NCBI GenBank assembly: GCA_003999685.1
Contig: CP021223.1
Coordinates: forward strand, 2,046,001 to 2,110,000
Length of the DNA: 64,000 bases
Direction of reading: 5' to 3'
Origin: Taiwanofungus camphoratus
Taxonomy: Eukaryota > Basidiomycota > Agaricomycetes > Polyporales > Taiwanofungaceae
In this document: positions 1-11,486 of the stretch, in pieces
How positions within the stretch are numbered: the stretch's first letter is position 1
How the letters are laid out: each line of letters starts with the position of its first letter
Translations under genes and position numbers: made by a program
Notes under the pieces: generated by a model
What the model saw: the letters and a program-made list of their open reading frames with translations, nothing else
Told to the model about the DNA's origin: nothing
The model's database searches: none

Positions 1-9
1 CAGAGCAGC

Positions 10-1515
10 ATGTCTACGCCAACTAAAGTCATCATTTCCGGTGCTGGTATTGCGGGCCCTGTGCTTGCTATGTTTCTGAAGCTGAAGGGCTACGAGCCCG
101 TCGTATACGAAAGGACCGAGAAGATATCTGGTCTTGGGCTTAGTCTGATGTATGTCTAACACGTTACGACTCTTCCGTCCTCTCATGTTGGCTTCGGCAG
201 TTTGCAGCCCAACGGCCTCCGCGTCCTCTCCTTGATCCCCGGGCTTGTTGAGAAGATTGTCGGCAAGGAGCTCGAGAGCATCAGGCAGTGCTCCATTGTG
301 CCAGAAGACGAGGGTGTTCTCGCGGACTCGGATGCTATACCAAGGATATCAGACGACCTTGGATCCTGCATTTTAGCTACCCGGCGGCTGCTGTTCAACC
401 GCACCCTTGTCGACACCGCGGAGAGCCTGGGCATGAAGATCGTCTGGGGACATCAGCTCGTGGCGCTGAAGCAGGCAGACGGCAGTGTCGAAGTTGCCTT
501 TGCGAATGGGGCGACTGATACGGCAAGTTTCGTTGTCGGCTGTGACGGGCTGCACAGCAATACCCGCACATGCCTCCTTGGTCAGGAGCAAGCCGACTTT
601 ACGGGTCTGACCCAGGTAACTTGACTCAAGACTGGGTGGGTCCCGTCTCGCTTACGCTTCACGGCAGACCGGTGGTATCTCCCCTACGCCGGAGGTTCTC
701 TCTAAGCGTGCTACGTTGATGAACATTTATGGAGACGGTGTACACATGGTCTCCTATCCCATCTCTGACACTCACACGTCTTGGGCGTGAGCATCTCCCG
801 TTCTCCCTGGCTGCGTGGTCTCGTAGCTCAAAATCATTTGCAGCATTACCGTGCAGGAATCGGAGGCCAAAGAAACCTGGCGCTCGATGGACGAAGAACG
901 GCAGAAAGAATTCAAGGAAGGACCCATCTCCAAATGGGGCTTCGGGGCGGGTGAATTGGTATCCACTGCTGATAAAATTGTAAAGGTGAATTCGCCATGC
1001 TGGTGCGCGACTCACGAGAGACTGATGACGGAATGAATAGTATGGACTGTACGACCGGCCAGAGTTGCAGACTTGGCACGAAGGCAGGGTCGTATTGCTG
1101 GGAGACGCCGCGCACCCTACCAGTCCGGTGAGTTGTCAGTCCGGTCTTTTATTTTGTACATGATCCTACGACTCTCCGGTGCCAGCATCTTGGCCAAGGC
1201 GCCAATCAGGCTTTTGAAGACATCTACCATCTTGTGCGCCTCCTTGTGAAGCACAACCCTTCCGCCGAGTCGCCTTCGACAGCAGTTCTCTCGGACGTCT
1301 TCAGTGAGCTCGAGCGAATCCGCATACCTCGCTCTTCAGAACTGGTCAAAGGGGCGAGGAGGCAGGGCGAGAGCCGTGTGGTGCACGGAGTGGATGCATG
1401 TAAGACGCGGAATGACGGCATACGCGATGCGTGGAAGGATACTGCATTGATTGTCTCCGGTTATAAGATGATGTTTGGAACGCATCCATTCCCACCTGGA
1501 CAGAGTGAGATCTAG
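10..1515 (+). CDS. FAD-dependent monooxygenase (salicylate hydroxylase-like)
   Basis: This is a class A flavoprotein monooxygenase that would use FAD and NAD(P)H to hydroxylate a small, often aromatic, substrate; the substrate cannot be told. The ATG at 10 opens an N-terminal dinucleotide-binding motif (VIISGAGIAGP, a GxGxxG fold). GCDGLHSNTR near 540 is the family's DG motif and LGDAAHP near 1095 is the GD motif that contacts FAD ribityl. The final exon reads LGQGANQAFEDIYHLVRLL, typical of the family. Introns have GT-AG borders: 150-200 and 616-667 are clear, with further ones near 788-848, 985-1045 and 1130-1190. Length is about 400 residues, as usual for the family. No lesion was seen. 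The family call is secure, the substrate unknown, and I see no linked biosynthetic cluster. Confidence 0.88.
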
Positions 1516-1945
1516 TTTCGCAGGGCAGATTTTGCGTTATAGTTAGCGTTCGGTGCCCGCGTTTCCACTGATTTGGTGTTTGGTGCATGATATCCTGGAT
1601 GCTAGCACCTTCAGTTATCACCGTATGCAATCCGTGTGGGTGTTGAGTTTTGGGAGCGTTCCGGCGTTCCCGACCTGACCATTGTCCATGAGCTAAGGGG
1701 TCCAGGAAGGATGTGAGGTTGACAAATTCCTGTACACATAACAATCTCTGCATACCAGCGTAGCACTCAGGCTGTGATCGAGGATCGAACGCTGCACCAA
1801 GAAGGGAAGGTGACTTGCCAATTGCAAGCCGATCTAACTCGATGACATCACAGGAGCGCATCCCGGCGTGCGAACACCCTATGTATCCGTGTCCATGACC
1901 TGTTGACAGGAAAGGAGCAAGTCGCCGTTGGCAGTCATGGAACCA

Positions 1946-1953
1946 TATATAAG
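1946..1953 (+). promoter_or_regulatory. TATA-box-like element upstream of helical protein gene
   Basis: TATATAAG lies about 95 nt before the ATG at 2043, a plausible core promoter spacing. The rest of the 1516-2042 spacer shows no gene-like open frame that I trust. Confidence 0.45.
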
Positions 1954-2042
1954 CTCTTAGACTCCTCATCCTGGTCACAACCCTTCTCTGTCCTATCTTC
2001 CCACAAGAACGACTCGGTGTAGCCGCTGTGTGCTGTACCCCC

Positions 2043-3569
2043 ATGCTAGCATCATCAGGAAGTGTGCGGCTACTACGCAGCACTCAGAGGGTCGGGCAAC
2101 TTGGCACTCATCGGCTGGGCGGTAGACGAACCTTTCCAAGGTTCCAATCGACAGCAGCTGGTCAGTCGTCGTCGTCATCATCAAGTTCCCATGTAGTAGC
2201 CGGCATGGCAGGGGGAGGGGTGGTAATCCTAGGAAGTAAGGAACATCACACCTGACTCGAGCTGCCATTGATGTTTCTAGACTAATTTTATATGTGCAGT
2301 ATATACATGGTATCACTTTTCTGGAGCGAAGAAAGCGGTAGAGGCCTCAAAAGCTGCTCAACAATACTACCAACAAGCTAAAGAAGTGATCGTAGAGAAA
2401 GCCCCTAAGAATCCAAACGAGATGATCCAGTTCTTACGCTCGACTGCCAAGTCCTATACGGGGCTCATTCCAGGCGCGTCCTCATACATCGACAAAAGTT
2501 TCGACACGCTCGACGAACTACACAAAACGCATGGAGAGGAAATGGACAAAATCCTGCAGAGCGCATATGACGAGATCAAGCGTATCTTGGACGAAAAAGA
2601 CAGCGGCATGAATATGGAGACCGGCATGAAGGTAGCGGAAGTGCTGAGGCGGCGGATGGGCGAACTTCAGGAGGTAGGTAAGAGCGCTGGACAGGACGTG
2701 TTCAAGGCTCTCGGGGATCAATATCCGGAGATCACAGAAAAGCTGGGTGGAGGGTATGAGAACTTGAAGGCCATGGCGGAGAAGAGCGGCCCAGAGGCGA
2801 AGAAAATTCTGGACGACACCACGCAGCAGGTATGGTGTACGCTAGAACACTCAAGCTATAGAATTTTTGATTGATAATCTGAGCAGGTCAAGGACATGTT
2901 CACAAAAGGATTTAGCCTCGACCGCCTAAACGAAGCCCGTGAACTCATTCAAACCAAGACTGCGGAGGTCCGCAAGCTCGCAGAATCCTCCTCGCAGGAC
3001 GCATGGGACAAGGCCGTGCAACAGGCTTCACCTTACCTGGATAAGCTGCCCGAGATCAAAAAGTTGATCGACGAGAACGCAAGCAAGTTTATGGTGGCAG
3101 GTGCGGCGCAAGGGGCGGCGGCTCAGGAGGTGTTCACGAAGGTACGGGAGGCGGCGGAGGAAGGCGTGGCCGGGAACAAGCAGAAGATGAAGGAACTGCA
3201 GGACTTCATTGTCAAGAAGGCCAAGGAGGCGCAGGAGAAAGGATCAGGGGGTATCGAGAAGGGCTGGCAGACACTGAAGGAGTGGATCAAGACGATGCCT
3301 GGCGGGGAAGAGGTGAGCCTGGACGTGCATCTCGCAGGAGTAAACCGTTGAGAGAGCGGAATCGGCTGATTGACTTGTGCTGGCAGGCATTGAAGAAAGT
3401 GCCGGACATGGAGGCGCTCGTGAAGCTGACGCAAGAGGGAGACGATAAGGCGAAGAAGCTGGCACAAGAGACGTACGAAGAGATTTTGAAGGTGCTGCAG
3501 GAGAAGGGTAACAAAGCGAAGGATCTTTCTGGGAAGATGAAGGAGGATGAAAAGAAGAATACGTCGTGA
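2043..3569 (+). CDS. Amphipathic helical-repeat protein, probably mitochondrial
   Basis: Four exons with good borders: 2043-2235, 2300-2829, 2887-3312, 3387-3569. The ATG at 2043 gives an N-terminus rich in Arg, Ser and Leu without acids (MLASSGSVRLLRSTQRVG), typical of a mitochondrial presequence. A poly-Ser stretch and a glycine/hydrophobic patch (AGGGVVILG) follow, which could be a single membrane segment. The rest is highly charged amphipathic helix with regular Lys/Glu spacing (for example YTWYHFSGAKKAVEA, then repeated EEIL-KV and AKKLAQET-like turns), resembling LEA or apolipoprotein-type helices. I do not recognise a named family. A shorter paralogue follows at 4017 and shares the Y-x-x-YH-x-SG-x-K block after the first intron. 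Membrane- or lipid-associated helical function is inference only. Confidence 0.75.
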
Positions 3570-3829
3570 ATGCAAACCCGATGCACATCGAGAGTGATGT
3601 ACCACTTGAGCAATACGCGGCAGGCTTTGCAGAATTTGTCAGAGTTTGCAAGAAATCAGAATCACCGGGAATAATATTATAGGCTTTGTTGAGACTATGG
3701 TCATTTTGGAGAACTCTCGTAGTTTCCATCATCTAATGCGTTCGAGCCTCGTCCGTTGGACGACTCATTGGATCACTCTAAGCTGGAGAATTACGCCCGT
3801 AAAATGGATTCGAAATCACGTGGTGTTAT

Positions 3830-3853
3830 ACGCGTGAAAAGCGGGAGACGCGT
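3830..3853. promoter_or_regulatory. Pair of ACGCGT motifs in the spacer
   Basis: Two ACGCGT hexamers (3830-3835 and 3848-3853) sit 12 bp apart in the 3570-4016 spacer, about 165-185 bp before the next ATG. ACGCGT is the core of the MluI cell-cycle box in ascomycete yeasts. Relevance in this organism is unknown. I see nothing else in this spacer. Confidence 0.25.
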
Positions 3854-4016
3854 CAGACCATTGCCGCACAGTCGCGTCCCTCCGGCAGCCAAATGAACGC
3901 AGGTCAACGCTCATCTTCTGGTCTCGGGGGCGACTTCGTGGCTCCCACTACATAAACGTCTCCCTTCACAATGGGCTGAGTGACTTCCACATACCTCCCA
4001 TCTCGACTGGACCGAC

Positions 4017-4664
4017 ATGCAAATGTCACGATGCTCTCCGGTGCTGCATTCTCTCGTTTCGACTAGAGCTGGCCAGAAACTAGTCGCACCTCGTAAGCTG
4101 TCCACAGACCATGGGACAACAAGGCGGACATCCCTGCAACAGCAGTCGACGACATCGGGCCTGCCACCATCCTCTTCCCTCCGCTCCTATGCAGCAGGCG
4201 GCGTAGCGCTGATTATCGGAGGTACGTCAGACAACGTTTTGTCATGCATCACGTTTCTTACAAAAGACGGTGAAGGTTATGTGTTTTATCACTACTCCGG
4301 CATGAAGCGACCAGTGGAGGCGTACCGCACTGCCAATGCATACTACCACGAGAAGAAGGACATGATTACGGAGAAAGCGAAACACTCCGTGAAAAGACTG
4401 GTCGAGGCGAGACACAGCGTGCAGAACAAGTCTTCCGATATTCGGCAGCGCGTCGAAGCCTCAGTCGAGGAGTCCAGGAAGAGAGCAGTCGATGCCGGAG
4501 ATCGTGCCACGGAGAAAGTGAAGTCGTACGCCGATGAACTCCCAAGGTCGAGGGGAGATGCAGACAAGTCCGCGTCGGACGACGGTTCACAGAAGGGGCA
4601 ACAGAGGAAGCTGCAGGATGTTTTGCACAGATGGATGAAGCCAGGTCCTCGTGGGAATTCCTAG
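4017..4664 (+). CDS. Short paralogue of the upstream helical mitochondrial protein
   Basis: The protein has about 197 residues if the 54-nt intron at 4222-4275 is removed. That intron is a multiple of three without a stop, so the unspliced frame also stays open. The paralogous junction in the upstream gene (LG-IYTWYHFSGAKKAVEA) aligns with GG-YVFYHYSGMKRPVEA here only if the intron is spliced, which supports splicing. The N-terminus is basic and Ser/Thr-rich, a likely presequence; the in-frame ATG at 4023 is an alternative start. A poly-charged helix follows (VKRLVEARHSVQ, RQRVEASVEESRKRA). It lacks the long helical repeats of its neighbour. Function unknown; same-strand arrangement suggests tandem duplication followed by loss. 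Confidence 0.68.
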   Translation: MQMSRCSPVLHSLVSTRAGQKLVAPRKLSTDHGTTRRTSLQQQSTTSGLPPSSSLRSYAAGGVALIIGGTSDNVLSCITFLTKDGEGYVFYHYSGMKRPVEAYRTANAYYHEKKDMITEKAKHSVKRLVEARHSVQNKSSDIRQRVEASVEESRKRAVDAGDRATEKVKSYADELPRSRGDADKSASDDGSQKGQQRKLQDVLHRWMKPGPRGNS

Positions 4665-5424
4665 TAAGATAGCGAACCAGGATGTCCACGACGTATGGGC
4701 TAGTATCTCGGGAGCCGGCAAGTACATAGCCTGAGGACTGGTTAGCTTGAACCGTGATTTGTTCACAACTAAGCCAGCAGTAGCCGCATTTCTATGTGCA
4801 GTAACAGGACACTTATTCCCCAGGCCCGTAGTTCTGTTTATATTCAGTGCTGTACAAAGATAGTCCAAATAAGACACGCTCGTCACCCAAAGTTGCGCAG
4901 GGCTTCTATCCTGCTCAGAGAGTGGGCGGTAGCGGTAGGTCAAGCTCAAGATGCACATAGATTCGTAACAGTTGATACAGCTCAATAGCCCCGGTACCGG
5001 GACACCGGGACAGTCTGGAATTTGGGGACAATGGCACCAAACATGACCGGTCGGATAAGAATGCAGGTGATCATAGTACAATTCTGCTAATGCAACTACT
5101 ACTCGAATACGGACACTTATCCTGAGGTTGAGAAGAGCTTTGTCCTGCCTCTCTGGGGAGACCTCTTGTGCCCGAACCTGATTAGTTTTCACGTTTCCCA
5201 TGGCTCGATGTGCGGTGGCTCTGTGGGCAGCTTCTCAGCTTGAAACATTGCTGCTCGCAGTCACCCTTTGCTCAGTCAGGACATGCGCGTGCCTGCCATC
5301 TGCCTTCGGGAGGCCTCATGTTGTCAATGGCCCATATCTTGATATAAACAGGAGTGGACAGATAGGGCTGGTAGCCCTATCGTAACCCCATCCTGTCTTC
5401 TTCGTTGTGTCCTACCTCTATCTC
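4665..5424. other. Intergenic spacer, nothing recognised
   Basis: This 760-bp stretch has only short frames lacking family features. It probably holds the terminator of the helical protein gene and the promoter of the first BTB gene, but I see no clear element. Confidence 0.5.
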
Positions 5425-6904
5425 ATGGAGGCTGAATTGGTTTCAGAAATCGGACCTTTTCAGAAAGCGAAGAAGAATCCCAAGACAAAGCTCAAGGCGT
5501 CCAGATACTCTCAGCAAGCGCAAATAGCGGTTCCGCAGCATACTCGTACAGAGACTGCTGGACTCCCATTCTCTTTGAACGCCTCCAGACAAGAGATATT
5601 ACAGGCAGCTTTGAAGTCTTCTCTCACCAGTGGATTCATCGATACTCAATTTTATGCGTTCACTCGCCGCACTATCTCAGGATTTGTCGTCAAGGCAAGC
5701 CCCATTTTCGCCAATAGTATCGCCATGAGGTCAGCGTCCCCTAAGTTCGATCACTGTGCGTAATCTTTCCACTGCAGCTCAGGTGATAGCCATTCAACTG
5801 GACTTATCAGTACTGATGGGAGGGTTTTCGGAGAGCGCTGTGGCTCGTATGAATAGTGGCCTTTATTGCGATCAGCAGGTGTCCATAGACACGTATGGCT
5901 ATGAGTCTGATAGTGACCTGGATGACGACGACGAAAGACCCGATGAAAAGTCTGAGATGGACATTGTCCAGAAAAAGAACCGTCTGATATAGGTGAGTCC
6001 GTCTGTACTCAGCGCGAAAACGGTGTGTTAATACTGTAGAGGAATTTGCCGATCCTACCTCGACAGAAAACGATTCAGACATGGTTTGTCATCTGACCCT
6101 AGGCCGACTCTACATTTTGACAAGCAGGCCTAGAGTAAACATCTCATCGGTGGGAATGCGGCAAACATGGAGAATGTGTCAGTGGAGAACAAAGAGAGTA
6201 AAGTCATTGAAAGCACAGGCCGGACCATATTCGTAAGGGACATGGCATATAACACGTTAGTTTCCCCTTTCCACCTGGTGCAAATTCACTGACCTAGAAA
6301 TCATCAAGATGGCAAGCTCTAGTGTTTTACGTCTACACCGGCAAAGTTGCGTTTGCTCCTCTTCGTTCGCAAGCAGCAAAAATCTGTGATGAACAAATCG
6401 ATGAACGGGCAAGGTCATATCAGCCGCCTAGATGCTCTCCAAAATCAATGTATAGACTTGCTGACAAGGTATATATATTTGTTCGAGTCCCCAGGCTATT
6501 GGCCATCTCACATTGTAGTCTGCAGTACGATCTACAGGAACTGAAGTCGCTTGCCATCGAAGACATACGGTCGAAATTGTCTACCGACAATATACTAAAG
6601 GAGGTATTTTCAAGGTTCACGTCAAGGCGAGTCGGTCTCACCTGTGACATCTTGATGAAACACTTCAATTACTTTTCCGGACAGGTATTCTGAGATACAA
6701 CAGCTTCAGATTGAATTATTGTGCAGCAATTGTCTTCACCCTGATGTACTGGCGACAATGCCCCGATGGATGGAGCGCGTTGTTAAGGGCGACTTACCGT
6801 ATTGCGGTGCCGTGTTGGTATCTTTGATTCAAGCGCTTGCTACTCGAGCTTCTGTCCCCGCCAGCAACAGTGGTCCTACTTCAGCGCCAGCCTGGGACTT
6901 TTGA
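5425..6904 (+). CDS. BTB/POZ-type protein, tandem copy 1
   Basis: First of three tandem paralogues. The ATG at 5425 gives a basic N-terminus, then NASRQEILQAALKSS and the BTB start FIDTQFYAFTRRTISGFVVKASP. The intron at 5756-5810 leads to the exon with GGFSES and the acidic linker YGYESDSDLDDDDE. After further introns come FVRDMAYNT-WQALVFYVYTG, FAPLRSQ, CSPKSMYRLADK, YDLQELKSLA and IRSKLSTDNIL, the second half of a BTB fold as seen in many agaricomycete proteins, presumably dimerisation or Cullin-3 adaptors. The end of the acidic exon meets a TAG at about 5990 just before GTGAGT, so either splicing is earlier than I can place it or this copy is damaged. The last intron may use a GC donor (about 6629). 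No C-terminal Cys cluster, unlike copies 2 and 3. Confidence 0.75.
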
Positions 6905-7440
6905 GCCACGAGTTATCGGGTTGACTCCCTTTGAATTACCATGGTACGTGGTGACAATTAGCCTGTGGCCACCACATTGATGACTTCTTTACCTTAGGAT
7001 GCGGGATTTGTTTTCTATAAGACAGGTCTAGTTGTCAACGAGATTGTAATTGCTTTTTCTGAACATCGAGCTTTGACTCTGTGTGTTTGGACATCCCTCA
7101 GTAGGTAAAACTCTACACCGGTCGTTGACGTCCAGCGTGAGTGTGACCTTGACCCGGCTGGAAGTGCTTGACTACCCATCACGGAATGCTTGTTTGTTTT
7201 TGACTTGGAAAAATCTGCAGGATGGACCCAAGCTCTTTATCAGAATAGATCCATGCGTTGTTTATTGCTTTGGCCTATAGTATCATGTGATAGATTCAAC
7301 ACTGGCAGGCACCATAAAAATCTTTTCCGCATTTCATCAGCTGATCAAGCTCTCCCACAAAAGGATTTGTTCGACTCCTGGGTCTGTGCGCTCAACCCGG
7401 GATAAGCCCAGGCTAGGTAATTCCTCAATGCATCCATCTT
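6905..7440. other. Spacer between BTB copies 1 and 2
   Basis: Short overlapping frames only. The 5' end of copy 2 is uncertain, so part of this may be its leader. Confidence 0.45.
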
Positions 7441-9051
7441 ATGGATGCCGAAGCAGGACCTCATGGTTGTGCTATTACATGTGCGTCACAAAGACAATAC
7501 CGAGACATAAGACCTTCTGGCCGCTGGTGTGTGATAATAACAACCCCAGTTCTCTCCAGCGCGTACGCACTCCACCTATTCCAAATCCAGGCTGCGCGCC
7601 AAAAGGAGAGGAAGCGCCGACGGCTGAACACGGGCGTGTGACGAGCTTTCAGCGCGACGGGCAGTCAAAGCAGATGGCCGGTCTTACTGAAGATGCACTT
7701 CAGCATCCTGATGCTTCCCGAGAAGATGTTCTCCGAGCAGCTCTGATTGCAAATATCACTGGGGGCAACTTCACTGACACCAGGTTCTATGTGTTTTCTC
7801 GTCGTACTGCGTCAGGAATGGTGGACAAGCCAATCCCTACCTACGCGAATAGTCTAACCTTGCAAAAAGCGTCATCGCACTTTGGCCGACGTACGTGATG
7901 TATATCTAAGGAAGCCTAGCGTGTATTAATGTACTGACACGAATACAGTACTGTCTGGTGGTTTTGCTGAGAGTGCTATGACCAGCTTGGATGTTGATTT
8001 TCACACTGACGACCAAATACCAATCGACGTGTATGGGTATGAGTCTGACAGTGACCTCGACGACGAGGAACTTGATAGTCAAGATACGGGGCCGTCTTGT
8101 AACCCCAATATACTTGACAAAGAGGACAATGTAACCATTGACGAACACGTAGTGGGCACTTCGGGACAGGATGACGAGGATGTACGTGAACTTTGTAAGC
8201 TTTATTCTGCCGCTCTCATTTGAGGAGTTAGGTCGTATCGTCCTGGGACTTCAATACCGTTACGTTGGAGGCATCAGAGTCCTCCATTCACGTGGATCAG
8301 GAAGTAATTGGAAGAGCAGGTCAAACAGTATTTGTGAAGGACATGGCGTTCAGGACGTGAGTTGGATTGTTCAGATAGACATAATGTAGGTGGAGACCTC
8401 ACGATCTGCATGATCTCTAGGTGGTATTCATTTCTATGTTATCTGTGTACAGGCGAAGTGGCGTTTGCGCCCCTCAGGTCTCAAAAATCGAGGATACGTG
8501 ATGAAGAGGCCTCAGAGCAGACGAAGATTTATACGCTCCAGAAGTGCTCCCCGAAGTCCATGTACCGACTTGCTGATAAGGTAAGTCTCATATGTTCTCC
8601 AATATAGTATATTTCATAAACCATTTGCAGTACGACTTACAGGATCTGAAGGAGCTTTCCTTGAGAAATGTCCAGGCACAATTGTCCATTGACAACATAC
8701 TGACAGAGCTATTCTCAAAATTTACCTCAAGGTCATCAAATGTTTCACGAGAGGTGTCACAATGACTCATGATTTCTTCGATCGCATAGATACCCTGAAG
8801 TTCACGACATGGAAATCGAGTTCTTATGCAGCGCTGGCGTCCTGCCCAACATAATGGCTTCGTTGCCGCCCTGGATAGCGACAATAGCAGACGGCGACCT
8901 CCCACATGGCAGCGGTGTCCTTGTCTCGTTTATATTGAAGCTAGTAGCTGAAAATATGGCTCTCAGTAATCCGAAGTGCATCAGATGTAATGCACCCATA
9001 TCAGTCAGAGTGTACTGCGACAATTGCCCCCCCTCGGGGTCATCTACGTAG
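7441..9051 (+). CDS. BTB/POZ-type protein, tandem copy 2
   Basis: The conserved body starts with DASREDVLRAALIANITGG and DTRFYVFSRRTASGMV (about 7710-7820). It continues after an intron at about 7895-7948 with LLSGGFAESAM and the acidic linker YGYESDSDLDDEE, then VFVKDMAFRT, CTGEVAFAPLRSQ, CSPKSMYRLADK, YDLQDLKELS and YPEVHDMEIEFLC. The start is not settled. An ATG at 7441 (MDAEAG) resembles copy 1's start but needs an intron to reach the main frame; the ATG at 7674 (MAGLTED) is the first safe in-frame one. The C-terminus holds CIRCNAPISVRVYCDNC, two CxxC pairs that could bind one zinc ion. No stop was seen in the conserved exons. BTB-mediated protein binding is family knowledge. Confidence 0.75.
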
Positions 9052-9522
9052 TATTTCTGTGATGGTTAGTGGGTTTTTCACGACTGTCGTCTATAGGCTT
9101 GTGCTGATCGTTCGCTCTTATCAGCTGTTGACTCCGATGATTCGGACTAGAAGTTACTACTTCGGACTCGACCTCCTTTTCCTGATACACGAGTGCGAAG
9201 GGTATTCAATTACGATATATGACTTCGAATCACTGGATCATATGCCCAAAATCACATAATAGACTTACTGAATCATGTTCTCCATCTTAATCCGCAGGGA
9301 TCTAAGCGCCTAATAGCGAATCCAGACGTGTGTTCCGATTTGCAACAACATTCGAATGACATTCATCTTCCGACCCCAGGGACAGCTCCTCGCGGCGCGG
9401 GCATGTAACAGTCCCACAAAGAAGTACTATACTTCTATTTTGCCTCGATGTTATATGAAGGTGATTGCAAAGCATTAGTTGACCCCATCTAAGTTCCTGG
9501 CTTGCGCTTCACCAGTCTCATC
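9052..9522. other. Spacer between BTB copies 2 and 3
   Basis: I see nothing coding of note here. It presumably contains the copy 2 terminator and copy 3 promoter. Confidence 0.45.
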
Positions 9523-10988
9523 ATGGAGCAAGACCCTTTTTCCGAGTCACGTTCAAAATCTTCCAAGAGGGCCCTTGCTCAGAAGAACGGCAGAAAGAAA
9601 CCAGGTTTAAAACGCCCTGGCGAGCTGGACACCTCCGGCCAGCTTTTAAACATCTTTGGGATTTCATTACCATCGAACGCCTCAAGGCAAGAAGTTTTTC
9701 AAGCAGCGTTGAAATTGTCTGTTACAGGAGGGGACTTCATTGACACTAGAGTGTATCTTTTCTCGCGCCGTACTGCTTCCGGAATTGTCAAAAGGCCGCG
9801 TCCAGTGTTTGTGAATAGTACTGTATTGAGGGCAATGTCTCCTGACCTTGATACCTGTGCGCTTCAATTCGATCATCTAAGACCAAATACTCACTGCATC
9901 CCACTCACCGACAGTATTATCAGGAGGTTTCTCGGAGAGCGTCATCTCCCATTTGGACCCTACTTTCCAGCCGCCAGATCAATATGTCTCCGTCGAAGAA
10001 TACCAATATGAATTTGACAGTGACCTGGATGACGACGATGACGATGACAGTGACGACATTCAGAATACAGAATCATGCGACCTACACAAATCCAACGGTC
10101 GCGGCCACGACGAAAGTGTCATGGAACCTCGCGAAGAACCTGCGGTTCCTGACGACCTGAAAGTCACCAGCGAGGTACAGCAGGTCTCGTTGACTATATT
10201 CAATTGTCTCACAAAATCAGTCTATATCATCAGCCAATTGGGGACATTCTGCCGTGGGAGTGAGTTCTGGTGTCAATCCACAGGTCGGTGGGAACGTTGG
10301 CCGCACTGTGGTGGTGAAGGACATGGCATACAAGACGTGAGCGTGTCGTTCACTGCTGTTAGTAGTATATGCATAGTTCTGACATCATACAGTTGGCAGA
10401 GTTTGATATTTTACATTTACACCGGCCAGCTTGAGTTCGCACCTCTCAGGTCACAGATCCCCGCAATCCGGGACGTAAACGGGAAAGCTACTGAAAGAAA
10501 CCGATCATACCAGCCGCCTTCTTGCTCTCCGAAGTCAATGTACCGCCTCGCGGACAAGGTGCTTGCTTAGGATTTGTTGATTTCAGTGGTCAGCTAAGTT
10601 GACGTCCGATGGTCCAGTATGGTTTGAAAGAGTTGAAGGACCTCGCTGTCAATGATTTGAAGGTTAAGTTATCAGCTGACAACATACTAGCTGAACTGTT
10701 CTCACCTTTCACCTCATGGTTACGATCCTGGTGTATTTCATAGATCTCATGTCAACTCACGAACTGCCGATCCTCTGCAGGTATTCAGAAATACGTGATA
10801 TCGAAATTGAATATCTATGCAATAGTGGCCGACAAACAGCCGTGCTAGCATCAATTCCACAGTGGCTAGACAACTCAGTGCTGGCATCGTTGATTCAGAA
10901 GTTGGCAAATACCTCTAATACTAGATGTCCGCATGGGTGCAACTCGTCGTTCAGTAGGAATTGCCACAGCTGTGGGCGTCATTTCTAA
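9523..10988 (+). CDS. BTB/POZ-type protein, tandem copy 3
   Basis: The ATG at 9523 (MEQDPFSESRSKSSKRAL) gives a basic leader, then NASRQEVFQAALKLS, DTRVYLFSRRTASGIVKRP and FVNSTVLRAMSPD. The intron at about 9857-9919 leads to LSGGFSES and the linker EYQYEFDSDLDDDDDDD. Later exons give VVVKDMAYKT, WQSLIFYIYTG, FAPLRSQ, CSPKSMYRLADK, YGLKELKDLAV and YSEIRDIEIEYLC. The C-terminus ends in CPHGCNSSFSRNCHSCGRHF, again a compact Cys cluster that may bind zinc. Intron positions match the other two copies, so the family expanded by DNA-level tandem duplication. This is the most regular copy, with no lesion seen. Confidence 0.82.
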
Positions 10989-11431
10989 CAGGATGATTTT
11001 CATGTGGACTGTCATGCATGGTGGACGGAGGTTGCTTGGATTTAAGTAGCAATATGAGCACTGTCGCCGTTCTAGCAACTAGTTCAAATGAATGTTTCGT
11101 GTAGGTATTGTTGGCATGTGTGCCCAAGCAAAAACTAATGACTTGATGGCTTACCAATTTGGGGCCTGATCATATTGAATGAAACTCAAGCCAGCATACC
11201 CCATCCAGGACCACTTACGCATGCGATATTCCTCTCGAAGTTACGTACCCCTAGGCTTTCACTCAAGATCAAAACAAGCACTGGCCTCCCTTCACGAACT
11301 AAACTAATTCAGTATTGGTAAAGTACCGAGTAGCAACTTATGGGAAAACTGTCGAAAGGGTTACTCTTGATCTAATCTATGTGTCCTGTACAAACTGTTC
11401 ACCAGGATTTGTGAGCCCCCACTAAGCATAC

Positions 11432-11437
11432 TATATA
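11432..11437 (+). promoter_or_regulatory. TATA-box-like element upstream of MED1
   Basis: TATATA about 50 nt before the MED1 start at 11487. The rest of the 10989-11486 spacer has no recognisable feature. Confidence 0.4.
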
Positions 11438-11486
11438 GGCTCGTCGTCTGAGCGTTATCATTGATCATGTTTAGGTGCAATAAAGT

